From Flavobacterium soyae (lineage in GTDB: Bacteria > Bacteroidota > Bacteroidia > Flavobacteriales > Flavobacteriaceae): DNA of 64,000 nt. A program made the position numbers and the translations under genes. Every line of letters starts with the position of its first letter. Position 1 is the stretch's first letter. This document shows positions 9,741-19,409 of the stretch, in pieces. The stretch is taken from NCBI RefSeq assembly GCF_021245985.1, contig NZ_JAJQXA010000008.1:62001-126000 (forward strand). The letters run 5' to 3'. The notes beneath the pieces were generated by a model, which searched no databases, was not told where the DNA came from, and saw nothing but the letters and a program-made list of their open reading frames with translations.

Positions 9741-12062
9741 CTAAAGTTTAAGCGTTAAATTGACTAATACATTGGCTGGATTTTGTGCCATTCCATAAGA
9801 ATCCCAGTATTTTGTATCGGTAAAATTATTATACTTTACACCAGCTCTCCATTTTGGCCTGTCATAAAATACTGTTGCGTTATAAGTAGAGTATGATGGA
9901 GCATAAAAACTTTCATTTTCAAATTTATATTGTTTGTCTACATAATTACCTCCAATACCAAACCCTAAGTCTTTCAGTTTGTTTTGAAATTTATATGACA
10001 GCCAAAAATTCACAACATTTTCCGGAGCACCGCTTGCCTTGTTGCCTTCGATAGCAGTATTTGATGATTTAACGATACGATTGTCATTATATGCATAACC
10101 TGCTATAATATTTAAACCCGCAATAGGATTAGCAATAAATTCAAAATCAATTCCTTTGCTTACTTGTTTTCCGTCCTGAACATTAAATCCGTCAGGAGTT
10201 GTTCTTGTGGCATTATCAATAGTAATGTTGTAATAACTAAGTGTTGTGCTTATTTTTTTATCAAATGCTTCTATTTTTACACCACCTTCGTATTGATTAG
10301 CATAAATTGGTTTTAAGATTAATAATGTTCCGTCAGGCTGGTTTACTGGCCCGGAATTTTGAAAACCATTCATGTAGTTCCCAAATAAAGAAACCTGATC
10401 TTTCACAATTTCATAGACTAAACCTAATTTTGGAGACAAAGCGGTTTGATTGTAACCCTCAGTATCTTCTAATTTTTTCTGAACAAAATTATCAAAACGA
10501 AGACTCAGCATTATAGATAAACGATCTGTAAAACTAACTACATCTGAGGCATATACACTAAAAGTCTGTTCATCCGGAACACCAAATTCTAAATCTTTTA
10601 ATGCAGCATCGACCTGATTTTTTCTAATAGGTTCAAAATCCTTTGTGATATCTATTATATCCAGGACTCCTGTTGTAGCATATTTGAAAGTTCCTTTTGT
10701 AAATCTGTAATTAATACCGGTTAATAATTTATGTTTAATGCTTCCTGTAGAAAATTCACCATTAATATTTTCCTGAAAATTGGTAAAGTTGTTGTGGATT
10801 GGGCCAAAACGCGATACTATTCGCTGTACTTCTGTTGGAGAATTCCATACTGTATAATATTGATAACTGTAATTAACTCTTTCATCTACCCATGAAAAAA
10901 GCGTTGTCGATTTCCATTTATCAGATAACTTATATTCTGCCTGAGCAAATATTTTTGGAGAAGAAGTTTTAGCATCGGCATCATCAGCAAACAGGCTGGT
11001 TCTGTAATCCAATTTTAGATCTGTCGGGTTTGTAAGTCCGGCTGCATAAGAACGTCCGTAAGTTGGTCGGGTATTATTTGTATTATAAATTTCGGTATCT
11101 AAACTCAACGTTAATTTGTCTGTAACTTTATAAATAATACTTGGTGCAAACAAGACCGTTTTATTAAAACCATAATCTAAGAAACTGTTTTCTGTGTTTG
11201 CAGAAGCATTCATCCTAAACAATACTTTCTTGTCCTGAGTCAGCGGCATATTAAAATCGACTGCAATACGCTGTAACCCAAAACTGCCTCCGGTATATGA
11301 AATTTCTGTTTTACTAGCTTCAAAAGGCTTTTTAGTAACCAGATTTACGACTCCTCCAAAAGAAGAAACCGAAGAGCCAAATAACGTTCCCGAAGGCCCT
11401 TTTAATACTTCAATTCGTTCTGCATTATCAATAGAAACTGAGCTTCTTCCAGAAAGGGTTTCCATACCATTCCTGGCATTAACTCCGGTGCTGAACCCTC
11501 TAAAAGCAATCTCAAGCCCTCCCGAAGGATAAATTTTGGTAGTTACTCCGGGAGCATTCAGAACTGCACTTCTTATATCTACTGCAATTTGTTCCTGTAA
11601 AAGTTCTTTGGGAATAACATTATATACCTGAGGATTTTCTAAATTTTTCAATGGCATTCTCGCCACATAATCGGTTTTTTTAGATACAATATTTTTCTTG
11701 CCGTTTATTACAACTTCTTTCAATTCTTTGTTAGAAACTTTTAACTTTAAATTAATTGTAGTTGTTTCACTTTCTGCAACAATTACTTCACTTTCAAGTG
11801 TTTCGTAACCTGCTAATGAAACCTGCAGCATATAAGTATTTGCTTTTATGCGGTTAAAATCAAAACTTCCGTCTTCATTTGTAACTGTCCAGTATTTTGA
11901 ATTTTTTAAAACTATATTAACTCCGGCTGCCTGCTCACCGTCTGATGTTGTGATGGTTCCTTTAATTTTTCCGTTGTTTTGCTGAGCAAATGTAATAAGG
12001 AAGGTTAATAGAAAACTAATTGTAAATAGAAAACGAGGTGTTTTCAAATTAAGGTAATTCAT
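9741..12062 (-). CDS. TonB-dependent receptor with N-terminal carboxypeptidase-regulatory-like domain (paralogue 2)
   Basis: 773-residue receptor with the same architecture as the gene at 7090: signal peptide ending at TFAQ, regulatory-like domain (GKIKGTITTSDGEQAAGVNI), EVVING box, plug with AERIEVLKGPSGTLFGSS, and barrel ending in LTLKL. The first ~160 residues are highly similar between the two proteins, while the extracellular loops and plug contacts diverge, as expected after duplication followed by substrate specialisation. It has its own consensus promoter. A 194-base gap separates it from paralogue 1, which carries a related leader, so the two are probably transcribed separately. Confidence 0.9.
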   Translation of the reverse strand: MNYLNLKTPRFLFTISFLLTFLITFAQQNNGKIKGTITTSDGEQAAGVNIVLKNSKYWTVTNEDGSFDFNRIKANTYMLQVSLAGYETLESEVIVAESETTTINLKLKVSNKELKEVVINGKKNIVSKKTDYVARMPLKNLENPQVYNVIPKELLQEQIAVDIRSAVLNAPGVTTKIYPSGGLEIAFRGFSTGVNARNGMETLSGRSSVSIDNAERIEVLKGPSGTLFGSSVSSFGGVVNLVTKKPFEASKTEISYTGGSFGLQRIAVDFNMPLTQDKKVLFRMNASANTENSFLDYGFNKTVLFAPSIIYKVTDKLTLSLDTEIYNTNNTRPTYGRSYAAGLTNPTDLKLDYRTSLFADDADAKTSSPKIFAQAEYKLSDKWKSTTLFSWVDERVNYSYQYYTVWNSPTEVQRIVSRFGPIHNNFTNFQENINGEFSTGSIKHKLLTGINYRFTKGTFKYATTGVLDIIDITKDFEPIRKNQVDAALKDLEFGVPDEQTFSVYASDVVSFTDRLSIMLSLRFDNFVQKKLEDTEGYNQTALSPKLGLVYEIVKDQVSLFGNYMNGFQNSGPVNQPDGTLLILKPIYANQYEGGVKIEAFDKKISTTLSYYNITIDNATRTTPDGFNVQDGKQVSKGIDFEFIANPIAGLNIIAGYAYNDNRIVKSSNTAIEGNKASGAPENVVNFWLSYKFQNKLKDLGFGIGGNYVDKQYKFENESFYAPSYSTYNATVFYDRPKWRAGVKYNNFTDTKYWDSYGMAQNPANVLVNLTLKL

Positions 12063-12117
12063 TTTTTCTTTTTAAATGGTTTATAATTAATTTTATTTAG
12101 AATAAATAAAAACAATA

Positions 12118-12148
12118 CAAATGTAAAAATTATAAATTCGTTAACAAA
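12118..12148 (-). promoter_or_regulatory. Promoter of TonB receptor paralogue 2
   Basis: On the minus strand TTTG, 19 bases, then TACATTTG: an exact match to the Bacteroidetes consensus. The paralogous leader upstream of 9546 aligns with it but has decayed to GTTG-N19-TAAATTTA. Confidence 0.8.
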
Positions 12149-12300
12149 CATTATTTAAGTTCATTTACTAATGATTTGTTATAATTGAATAAAGAAGAAA
12201 TGAAGGGATAAAAGTCAAAAATTATAAGGTTTTATTAAATATAAAAAGGACAGTAATTCCCTTTAAAAGCTTTATTTTTGCAATCTGAAAAACAGACTTC

Positions 12301-13461
12301 ATGATTTTACCCTTCTTCAAAAAAATACAAAATACGCCTAGGGGATTCCGTATAGCAAATACTGTGTTTTTTTTTCTTTCAGGATTTGGCTATTCTTCGT
12401 GGGTATCGAGAATTCCGCACATACAAGCGCAATTACATTTAAGTGAAGCTGAGTTTGGAGCTGTTTTATTTGCATTTCCAATAGGTTTAATGCTTACAAT
12501 GCCGTTTACAGGAAAGTTGTTGAATAAGTACAGCAGCCGTTATATTATGCTGTTAGGAGCGATTATGTTTAATATTGTTCTTTCTTTACCGGGTTTAGCG
12601 GCTTTTGTGTGGCAGCTGGTTATTATACTTTTAATTTTTGGTGCTTCTCGTAATATTTTCAATTTATCGATTAATGCACAATCTCTGGAAGTGCAGAAAT
12701 TATATCCAAAATCGATTATAACCCGTTTTCATGCCGTTTGGAGTATTGCTGTTTTTTCGGGGGCAGGTTTAGGTTATGTAATGGTAACACAGCATATTGC
12801 ACCGGCACATCATTTATTAGGAGTAAGTGTTTTTATGTTGTCTCTTACGGCTTGTTTTTATCCGTTGAGTATTCATAATGAACCTGTACCGGTCAAAAAG
12901 AAGTTCTTTTCGATGCCGGAAAAAAATCTTGTCAAGTTTGCCCTGATTTGTTTTGTATCTATGGCTTGCGAAAATACAATGTATGACTGGAGCGGTATTT
13001 ATTTTGAAAATATATTGAAAGCGTCGCCAAAATTAACCAGCGCAGCATTTGTGTTTTTTGCCACAGCAGTAACTTTAGGACGTTTGTTTGGCGATTATGG
13101 AGTAATGAAATTTGGTACGAAACGAATTTTGCTTTACAGCGGTATTTTAATCACTTCTGGTTTTGCACTTTGTTTTATTCTACCGTATGCTTACCCAACT
13201 ATTTTTGGTTATGTTTTAATAGGGTTTGGGGTTTCCTGTGTGGTTCCTCTGGTATTTAGCATTGCCGGAAGATCTTCAAAACTCAGCAGCGGCTCTGCAT
13301 TAACTTCTATATCTACAATTGGTTATCTTGGGTTTTTGCTAGTTCCCCCAATGGTTGGTTTTATCTCTGAATATTTAAGTATGAAATGGGCGTTTTTAAT
13401 AATGGCGCTTTTAGGTATACTGATGATTTTTATGGTGAATAAGATCGGGGAGAATGAGTGA
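12301..13461 (+). CDS. MFS transporter (YbjJ-like)
   Basis: 386-residue inner-membrane protein with about twelve hydrophobic segments and a central hydrophilic loop (residues ~195-210, VPVKKKFFSMPEKN). The opening IANTVFFFLSGFGYSSWVSR and the motif GKLLNKYSSR in the loop after TM2 fit the YbjJ-like branch of the major facilitator superfamily, which is of uncertain substrate. It is transcribed divergently from the TonB receptor block. A TATTTTTG -7-like box lies 20 bases upstream of the start. A link to siderophore export is possible from position alone and is not shown by the sequence. Confidence 0.85.
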   Translation: MILPFFKKIQNTPRGFRIANTVFFFLSGFGYSSWVSRIPHIQAQLHLSEAEFGAVLFAFPIGLMLTMPFTGKLLNKYSSRYIMLLGAIMFNIVLSLPGLAAFVWQLVIILLIFGASRNIFNLSINAQSLEVQKLYPKSIITRFHAVWSIAVFSGAGLGYVMVTQHIAPAHHLLGVSVFMLSLTACFYPLSIHNEPVPVKKKFFSMPEKNLVKFALICFVSMACENTMYDWSGIYFENILKASPKLTSAAFVFFATAVTLGRLFGDYGVMKFGTKRILLYSGILITSGFALCFILPYAYPTIFGYVLIGFGVSCVVPLVFSIAGRSSKLSSGSALTSISTIGYLGFLLVPPMVGFISEYLSMKWAFLIMALLGILMIFMVNKIGENE

Positions 13462-13731
13462 TTTTGTTTAAGTTGCTGAGATTCTAAGATGCTGAGGTGC
13501 TAAGGTTTTTTTGCTGGTTTTTGTGTTTATGCATTATGGATAATCTTTGCGCAAACCAGATTAATCCCGATAGCTATCGGGAGGTCCTACAAAATTGATC
13601 GAACCTCCGGTTCTTCTAATATTGTGAAAAATTCCGGAGGAATGAATCGTATTGTAGTGACGGATTTCAATCCGTGGAAACCAATTTGTGATAAATCTGG
13701 AAGTTCCGTAGGAACGACAAGTTTTATTAAA
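13462..13731. repeat. Intergenic repeat cluster with CCCGATAGCTATCGGG palindrome
   Basis: No gene is seen. The gap holds a 'gattctaagatgctgaggtgctaaggtt' type repeat, a perfect 16-base palindrome at 13566-13581, and short inverted stretches around 'cctccggttc' and 'gttccgtaggaac'. The same palindrome recurs at 14313-14328 and, with one change, at 47872-47887. Confidence 0.7.
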
Positions 13732-14208
13732 TTATTTCTTCGTCATAACAAACTTTTCCGAACTCGGTTTCCCATTTAAATTCCCGGAAATTTCAGCAGT
13801 TAAAGTATTATTTGCTCCTTTTGTATATGTGATTTTTTGAGGATAATCGTGTTTAGCGTTTTCAAAAACCAATTGTTTGTCTGATTCTGCAGTTGATAGA
13901 AAAGCTATAGCTTTCTCTTCATTTTGACCTTTTACGGTTGCGAAATAGGTTAGGGTTTCGCCTTTTTGAGCGAGAACAATAGTTTCAAAATGTAAAGTAT
14001 CTTTTTCTTTTATAAAATAAGAATAAGCGTTGAAAGTACTGTCGTTTAGTTTTTCCCAGTTTTCGGTTAAAACACCGTCTGGAGATTTGTTTTCCCAGTT
14101 TCCGATAAGCCAGTCGGCAATTTTAATTTTATCAGTTTCTGAAGATTCTTTTTTTTGACAAGAAACAACAGCTAATACAAGAGTTAAAAGAGTAATTTTC
14201 TGAAACAT
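13732..14208 (-). CDS. DUF6265 family lipoprotein
   Basis: 158-residue predicted lipoprotein. The ATG at 14208 gives a proper lipoprotein signal (MFQKITLLTLVLAVVSC, lipobox VVSC with Cys17); an earlier in-frame ATG at 14256 would bury it and lies partly in repeat sequence, so 14208 is preferred. The mature part has WLIGNWENKSPDGVLTENW, which matches the DUF6265 pattern in which W-x-x-G-x-W is followed by a beta-barrel like that of lipocalin/THAP4-type proteins. It probably sits on the periplasmic or surface face of the envelope. Function is unknown. Confidence 0.8.
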   Translation of the reverse strand: MFQKITLLTLVLAVVSCQKKESSETDKIKIADWLIGNWENKSPDGVLTENWEKLNDSTFNAYSYFIKEKDTLHFETIVLAQKGETLTYFATVKGQNEEKAIAFLSTAESDKQLVFENAKHDYPQKITYTKGANNTLTAEISGNLNGKPSSEKFVMTKK

Positions 14209-14250
14209 ATTTATGAGTTTTGATTGTACTAAAGTATGAAAAAAATTGGT

Positions 14251-14483
14251 TGCCACGAATTACACTAATTTTCACGAATTAGTTTTTGAAAAACTGGAAA
14301 TGTTTTTCCACTCCCGATAGCTATCGGGATAAAAGGATTAAAATGATTTTTTTCACGCAGATTTTGCAGATTTAGGCAGATTTAATTTTGATTCTGAGTT
14401 AAATAAATCTGCGCACATCTGCTAAAATTTTTTTAAATCTGCGTGAAAAAGAATTAGTGAAAATTCGCGTAATTCGTGGCAAA
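14251..14483. repeat. Nested imperfect inverted repeats, ~230 bp
   Basis: The outer arms 'gccacgaattacactaattttcacgaattag' (left) and its near-complement ending in 'cgtaattcgtggc' (right) enclose a second pair built from 'ttttttcacgcagatt' and 'aaatctgcgtgaaaaa'. A CCCGATAGCTATCGGG palindrome lies at 14313-14328. No coding frame is supported. The arms recall mobile or REP-like intergenic elements. Confidence 0.75.
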
Positions 14484-14532
14484 AAAACAAAAAAATCTTT
14501 TCTAATCCTTTTAATCTGTGGCTTAAAAAAAT

Positions 14533-16851
14533 CTAAACATTTTCCTCTAAAATCGAATACACCAATTCCTTAGTTGGTTTTTGATCTTTTAATTTGGCAC
14601 GGACTTCATCAAAAGTGACTTTAAAATCACAGCCCGATTTATATTCAGTGCAGCCGTAAGCGGTTTTCCCTTTTAGAATTGTTCCTTTTTTGCATTTCGG
14701 ACAGATTAAAGAATCTGATGTTTCTTGCGTTGTTTTCTTCGTTTCGGTTTTTTTTGGTTCTAATTTGAGTTTGTAATTTTCCTCAAAACGAATTAAACCT
14801 TCAACCGTTCCAGCATCAGTTTTAAAGCCTTTTATATTTACGGTTGAGCCTTTTTGAACCAATCGTAAATATTGGCTTTCGGTAATTTTTTTACCTGAAA
14901 AAACATAAGGCAGCACAAAATCACAGCCCGACTTATATTCGCTGCACCCAAAAGCCGTTTTTCCTTTTATAAGATTCCCTTTCTGGCATTTCGGACAAGT
15001 TTCTGCCAAAATTCCATCGGCTTTCTTTTTCTCAGGTTTTACAACAGGTTTCTGAATCGTTGCTGCATGAGAAATATTGGCGTGTCTCGTTTCGCTTCGA
15101 ACCTCGGTAACCAAAGCTTCGACCATGCGTTTCATATTTCTAATAAAAGCGGCAGCTGTAAAAGTTCCTTTTTCGATATCTTTTAGCTGTTTTTCCCAAG
15201 AACCCGTAAGTTCAGCCGATTTTATCAATTCATTCTGAATTGTATCAATTAACTGAATTCCGGTTATTGTTGGTAAAACCTGTTTTTTGTTGCGGACAAT
15301 ATACTGACGTTTAAAAAGTGTTTCAATAATATTCGCACGTGTTGACGGACGCCCGATTCCGTTTTCTTTCATTAATTCCCGTAAATCTTCATCATCAACT
15401 TGTTTTCCTGCGGTTTCCATCGCACGCAGTAAAGTAGCTTCGGTAAAATGATTGGGCGGTTTGGTTTCTTTTTGAAGGAAAGACGGTTCATGCGGGCCTT
15501 TTTCGCCCACAATAAAACTCGGCAGTAAATCGGGTTCTTTTTCTTTTGCGTTTGTATTGGGCGAAGTCGAAGTATCGAAAACAACGCGGAAACCTTTTTT
15601 CAGGATTTCTTTTCCTGTGGCTTTAAACATTACATCTGCTGCTTTTCCTATCACTGTCGTGTTAGCAACGAGACAATCGTCGTAAAAAACAGCAATAAAA
15701 CGTTTTACGATTATATCATAAACCTGCTGCTGATTGTATGGCAGATTAATTTCTATTCCTGTTGGAATAATCGCGTGGTGGTCTGTTACTTTTTTATCGT
15801 TGAAAACCTTAGGCGATTTTTTTATTTTTTTTCCTAAAAGCGGTTCTGTTAAATAACCATAATTCGTCAGTTTTTGTAAAATTCCCGGTACTTTTGGGTA
15901 AATATCACCTGGCAGAAAAGTTGTATCAACTCTCGGGTATGTAATGGCTTTTTGCTCGTATAAAGTCTGTGCAATTTTAAGCGTTTCTTCTGCCGAAAAC
16001 CCAAATTTTTGATTGCAATAAACCTGTAAACCCGTTAAGTCAAATAGTTTTGGTGCGTATTCGTTTCCGTTCTTTTTATCGACAGAAACGATTTCGAAAT
16101 CACTTTCTTTGACTTTTTCGGCCAGAATTTCTCCGTCTTCTTTTTTCAGGAAACGGCCTTCTTCATAACTAAAAAGTGTCTCTCTGTACAAAGTCTGCAA
16201 TTCCCAATAGGGTTGAGGTTTGAAATTTTCGATTTCTTTAAATCGGTCTACAACCATTGCCAAAGTTGGCGTCTGTACGCGTCCAATAGATAATACTTGT
16301 TTGTAACCGCCATGTTTTACGGTATACAAACGTGTAGCATTCATGCCGAGAAGCCAGTCGCCAATAGCTCTTGAAAATCCGGCGTAGAATAAATTGTCGT
16401 AGTTTTCGGATGGTTTTAAGTTGTCAAAACCTTCTTTTATGGCTTCGGTGGTTAGGGATGAAATCCACAAACGTTTTATTTCTCCTTTATAATGCGCTTC
16501 GTTCATTACCCAGCGCTGGATTAATTCTCCTTCCTGCCCGGCATCCCCGCAGTTTATGACCAATTCGGCTTTGTCAAAAAGACTTTTTATGATTTTAAAC
16601 TGCTTTTGAATTCCAGAATTCTGAACGACTTTGGTTTCGAATTTTTCTGGAAGCATTGGCAGGTTGTTTAAATCCCAGCTTTTCCAGTGCGGTTTGTAAT
16701 CGTTGGGTTCTTTCAAGGTGCATAAATGCCCAAAAGTGTAGGTTACGGCATAACCATTGCCTTCGTAATATCCGTCGTGCTTGGTATTGGCACCCAAAAC
16801 GGATGCGATTTCGCGTGCTACACTTGGTTTCTCAGCAATACAGACCTTCAT
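14533..16851 (-). CDS. topB: DNA topoisomerase III
   Basis: 772-residue type IA topoisomerase that passes single DNA strands, usually for decatenation and recombination intermediates. The TOPRIM domain is at residues 1-140 with Glu7 (CIAEKPS) and the acidic DAGQEGE motif at 103-109; the catalytic tyrosine is Tyr305 in ITYPRVDT. Two C-terminal Topo-C/zinc-like modules each carry C-P-K-C and G-C-x-E-Y-K-S-G-C-D-F. This length and the duplicated tail fit the Bacteroidetes TopB type, often found both as a housekeeping and as a mobile-element gene. No mobile genes adjoin it here. The start ATG gives the canonical MKVCIAEKPSVA. Confidence 0.95.
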   Translation of the reverse strand: MKVCIAEKPSVAREIASVLGANTKHDGYYEGNGYAVTYTFGHLCTLKEPNDYKPHWKSWDLNNLPMLPEKFETKVVQNSGIQKQFKIIKSLFDKAELVINCGDAGQEGELIQRWVMNEAHYKGEIKRLWISSLTTEAIKEGFDNLKPSENYDNLFYAGFSRAIGDWLLGMNATRLYTVKHGGYKQVLSIGRVQTPTLAMVVDRFKEIENFKPQPYWELQTLYRETLFSYEEGRFLKKEDGEILAEKVKESDFEIVSVDKKNGNEYAPKLFDLTGLQVYCNQKFGFSAEETLKIAQTLYEQKAITYPRVDTTFLPGDIYPKVPGILQKLTNYGYLTEPLLGKKIKKSPKVFNDKKVTDHHAIIPTGIEINLPYNQQQVYDIIVKRFIAVFYDDCLVANTTVIGKAADVMFKATGKEILKKGFRVVFDTSTSPNTNAKEKEPDLLPSFIVGEKGPHEPSFLQKETKPPNHFTEATLLRAMETAGKQVDDEDLRELMKENGIGRPSTRANIIETLFKRQYIVRNKKQVLPTITGIQLIDTIQNELIKSAELTGSWEKQLKDIEKGTFTAAAFIRNMKRMVEALVTEVRSETRHANISHAATIQKPVVKPEKKKADGILAETCPKCQKGNLIKGKTAFGCSEYKSGCDFVLPYVFSGKKITESQYLRLVQKGSTVNIKGFKTDAGTVEGLIRFEENYKLKLEPKKTETKKTTQETSDSLICPKCKKGTILKGKTAYGCTEYKSGCDFKVTFDEVRAKLKDQKPTKELVYSILEENV

Positions 16852-17181
16852 TTTCTCCTTTTCTTATTTAAAGAGCGAAGTTAGGATTTTTTTTGGTTTT
16901 GCCACAAAGGCGCCAAGACGCTAAGTTTTTATGCTGTTGTATTGGTTCTCGCAAAGTTGCAGAGACGCGAAGTTTTTTGTTCTGTCATTGGAACGAAGCA
17001 ATCTCAGTTAGTTTGTTGATTTCTTTAAGAGTATCTCAATTTTAAAAACATCACAATTCCTTTCAACCAAAAAATTCCTGATTCTAAAAACGTAAATCTG
17101 GTTTTAATTATTTTATCGCTTTTATCTCTCGGACTTTTAGCCAGAAATCTGGCTGTCGAATTACTAAAATCTAAAGTATAT
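16852..17181. other. 330-bp gap with repeats and a possible gene remnant
   Basis: The first half holds 'gccacaaaggcgccaagacgctaag' and 'cgcaaagttgcagagacgcgaag' repeats. From 17029 a plus-strand frame stays open for 58 codons to a stop at 17203-17205 and encodes one hydrophobic helix (VNLVLIILSLLSLGLLARN), but it has no start codon. This could be the tail of a lost gene or chance. Confidence 0.4.
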
Positions 17182-17676
17182 CTAATTATTAATCATAGGT
17201 TCTAAATTAATGTCCTTATTTCGTAAATCTAAACCGCCTTCATAAACTGATTTAAGATTGGTTAAGTAAAAACCCCAGCCGTTTGAACAGCCGAGTCTGA
17301 TATATTGTTTAGAATAATCATCTGTAGGGATATTGTGCTGACGAAGTTCAACCAGAGTATAACCGTTTGTTTCGCTTAGTTTTATATCGACAAGACAAGT
17401 TCCTTCAAAAGTAAATTGTAATTCGTCTTTTCCGTTGGCAGAAATAATTTTTCCTTTCATGGAATCTTTATACAAATACCAAAGCCAATCGTAAGTTGTA
17501 GCTTCTGCAACGTTTTGGTCTTTGTCAATTGGTTTCTGGTTTGTATCAAAAAAAGATACTTTTTCGAGAAACCATTTTTCTAATTCATCTGCAATTGTCC
17601 AGGCGTTATATATGTCGCTGAGTTTAGCTTTAATGGCTATTTTTTTTGTGAAAGATGTCCAGTCGAAGTTTTCCAT
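17182..17676 (-). CDS. SRPBCC (AHSA1/START-like) domain protein
   Basis: 164-residue cytoplasmic protein with the AHSA1-like helix-grip pattern: FTKKIAIKAKLSDIYNAWTIADELEKWF at the N-terminus, the central FTFEGTCLVDIKLSE strand and a C-terminal helix (GCSNGWGFYLTNLKSVYEGG). The family forms a hydrophobic cavity and includes Hsp90 activators and small-ligand binders; the partner here is unknown. It follows a zinc-ribbon gene with a 27-base gap on the same strand, so the two are probably co-transcribed. Confidence 0.82.
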   Translation of the reverse strand: MENFDWTSFTKKIAIKAKLSDIYNAWTIADELEKWFLEKVSFFDTNQKPIDKDQNVAEATTYDWLWYLYKDSMKGKIISANGKDELQFTFEGTCLVDIKLSETNGYTLVELRQHNIPTDDYSKQYIRLGCSNGWGFYLTNLKSVYEGGLDLRNKDINLEPMINN

Positions 17677-17703
17677 AGTTAAACTTTTATTAATCTGTTA
17701 TTC

Positions 17704-18066
17704 CTAGATTTTTGTCAAGTTTTTGGAGCCATAACCACAACTTGGACAATAAATTGCTCTTGGAGTTCTGAAAGGTTTTTCACAATTTGGACAATCTTTT
17801 CCAAATTGGCTTATTTGATGATGTAAAATAGGCAAAGGATTTGGCTCGTATTCTCCTGTTAGTACTCGATACATTTCAAGCATATAACGATATTTTTCAA
17901 ACGTTTCAATTTTGTCCAGCCAAATATGATTTTTAATATTTCTACTTTTTAATTCTTTTTCAACGACTTTTTTTCCTTGAAACAATGCTTCTCTGCATAA
18001 TTTGAATTCATTATCATCGAGCATTTTGACTTTCATATCACAGCGCCAGCAAAATTTTTCTTCCAT
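17704..18066 (-). CDS. Small zinc-ribbon protein
   Basis: 120-residue protein not assigned to a named family. Two cysteine clusters suggest metal binding: C6-W-R-C9 at the N-terminus and CPNC...CPSCGYG near the C-terminus (about residues 92-112), separated by a helical, charged middle. It is probably the first gene of a two-gene operon with the SRPBCC protein. A TATATTTG box on the minus strand at 18101-18108 is a plausible -7 element about 35 bases upstream, but no matching -33 is visible. Confidence 0.72.
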   Translation of the reverse strand: MEEKFCWRCDMKVKMLDDNEFKLCREALFQGKKVVEKELKSRNIKNHIWLDKIETFEKYRYMLEMYRVLTGEYEPNPLPILHHQISQFGKDCPNCEKPFRTPRAIYCPSCGYGSKNLTKI

Positions 18067-18195
18067 GTATGATGTTTATAGGCTTATAATTAGATTATAA
18101 CAAATATATGATATTTAACGTAGGTTATATACGGTAATAAAATCATATAAATATTCAGCGGGATACAACCAATTATGTGCAATTATCTAAAAGAA

Positions 18196-18233
18196 ATAAA
18201 AAAAGCGCAAAGTCAGTAGACATTTGCGCTTTT
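18196..18233 (-). terminator. Terminator of the metalloprotease gene
   Basis: Stem AAAAGCGCAAA / TTTGCGCTTTT with an 11-base loop; on the minus strand it runs into TTTTTTTATTTC. A sibling stem-loop sharing 'gcaaagtcag..agacatttgc' occurs at 24795-24820. Confidence 0.85.
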
Positions 18234-18236
18234 GTA

Positions 18237-19409
18237 TTATAATGAACCTTCTAATTTAAATTTTCCTTTTTTCATAATATTATAATCCGGACTTCTATAA
18301 AGGTTTCCACTTGTATCTCGTATGGTAATATATATTTTAAAATTAGAAGTTTGGTTTCCAGTATCTGAATAAAAAGTATCAGCAACAGACATAAAATAAC
18401 CTGTTGCACCCCAGCCAATAGCATAAGGAGCTCCAACGCCATTTACTTTTGAGTACCACCAAATAATACTGTCTAAATCAGCATTTGCTAAATTTCCTGT
18501 ATAAGCCCATGTAAATATATTTGGTCCAGACTGTAAATAATCAGGTCCCGTAGCTGTTACTTGCGGTAAGATTACCGGAGCTGCTGGATATAGGTATCTA
18601 ATAGCTACTAAATCATAAACTGAAAATCCATTCCAGGAATAGTTTGCAGTACCACCATTCATTACTGAATTTGGATCCTGAGCAGGGGTATTTGGGATAA
18701 CATTTGCCCCATAACTTCCCGGACCTTCATACCTGTTAGGGTCATCCCAGTTTGTATGTCGTAAACCAATACAGTGACCTAGCTCGTGTACCAAATTATA
18801 TCGTTTACTTCCTTCACTAATGCTTGTATTGCTCCAAAAATCTAAGTTTATTAGAATTTGATTGTAAGGATTATTATTGTTAGGGAATCCTGCCGAAGCT
18901 ATAACATTATCCTGTAGGACATTCCCATCGCTTTTTATAACTATATCTGCGGTGGGACTGCTACTAGTAATAATATTAAAATGAACTGTAGATCCGCTAA
19001 TGTTATTGAGATCACTTACCGCATAACTTAAGGCATCTCTCCAATTGTCTTCTCCGCTCGATGGAATAGAAGGGTCGACGTAAACAGACATAAATGTAAT
19101 TTTTAATATTGAAACTAAATTATTTGTAGCTGCGTGCCTGCTTGTGGTATTGTTTTTTGAATACGTTTTAATGTCTTTTGAAAACATTAAATCGCCCTCT
19201 ACAAGATAAAAATCATCATATTCTTTGATTCTTTCTTTCTTAAAACCTAACGAAGTAAGTTTTGCTACAACAGGTGTTTCTTTTAACTCGTTTTCAATAT
19301 TGCCTTGATTGGAATTTTCTTCAGAACAATTTTGAAATAAGAACAGGATTGAAATTGCAAACGCAAAAAGTAACGATTTACCGTAATACTGGTTTTTCAT
19401 TTTTTTCAT
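18237..19409 (-). CDS. M57-type metzincin metalloprotease lipoprotein
   Basis: 390-residue secreted zinc protease. A lipoprotein signal ends in LFQNC (Cys28). The catalytic motif VHELGHCIGLRH has the metzincin spacing H208-E-x-x-H212-x-x-G-x-x-H218, and a downstream SVMNGG probably forms the Met-turn. This matches the 'dual-action HEIGH' peptidase family (Peptidase_M57), common in Bacteroidetes. A C-terminal beta domain follows (about 270-390). The two adjacent ATG codons (residues 1 and 4) are equivalent. It has its own terminator and probably acts at the cell surface. Confidence 0.9.
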   Translation of the reverse strand: MKKMKNQYYGKSLLFAFAISILFLFQNCSEENSNQGNIENELKETPVVAKLTSLGFKKERIKEYDDFYLVEGDLMFSKDIKTYSKNNTTSRHAATNNLVSILKITFMSVYVDPSIPSSGEDNWRDALSYAVSDLNNISGSTVHFNIITSSSPTADIVIKSDGNVLQDNVIASAGFPNNNNPYNQILINLDFWSNTSISEGSKRYNLVHELGHCIGLRHTNWDDPNRYEGPGSYGANVIPNTPAQDPNSVMNGGTANYSWNGFSVYDLVAIRYLYPAAPVILPQVTATGPDYLQSGPNIFTWAYTGNLANADLDSIIWWYSKVNGVGAPYAIGWGATGYFMSVADTFYSDTGNQTSNFKIYITIRDTSGNLYRSPDYNIMKKGKFKLEGSL

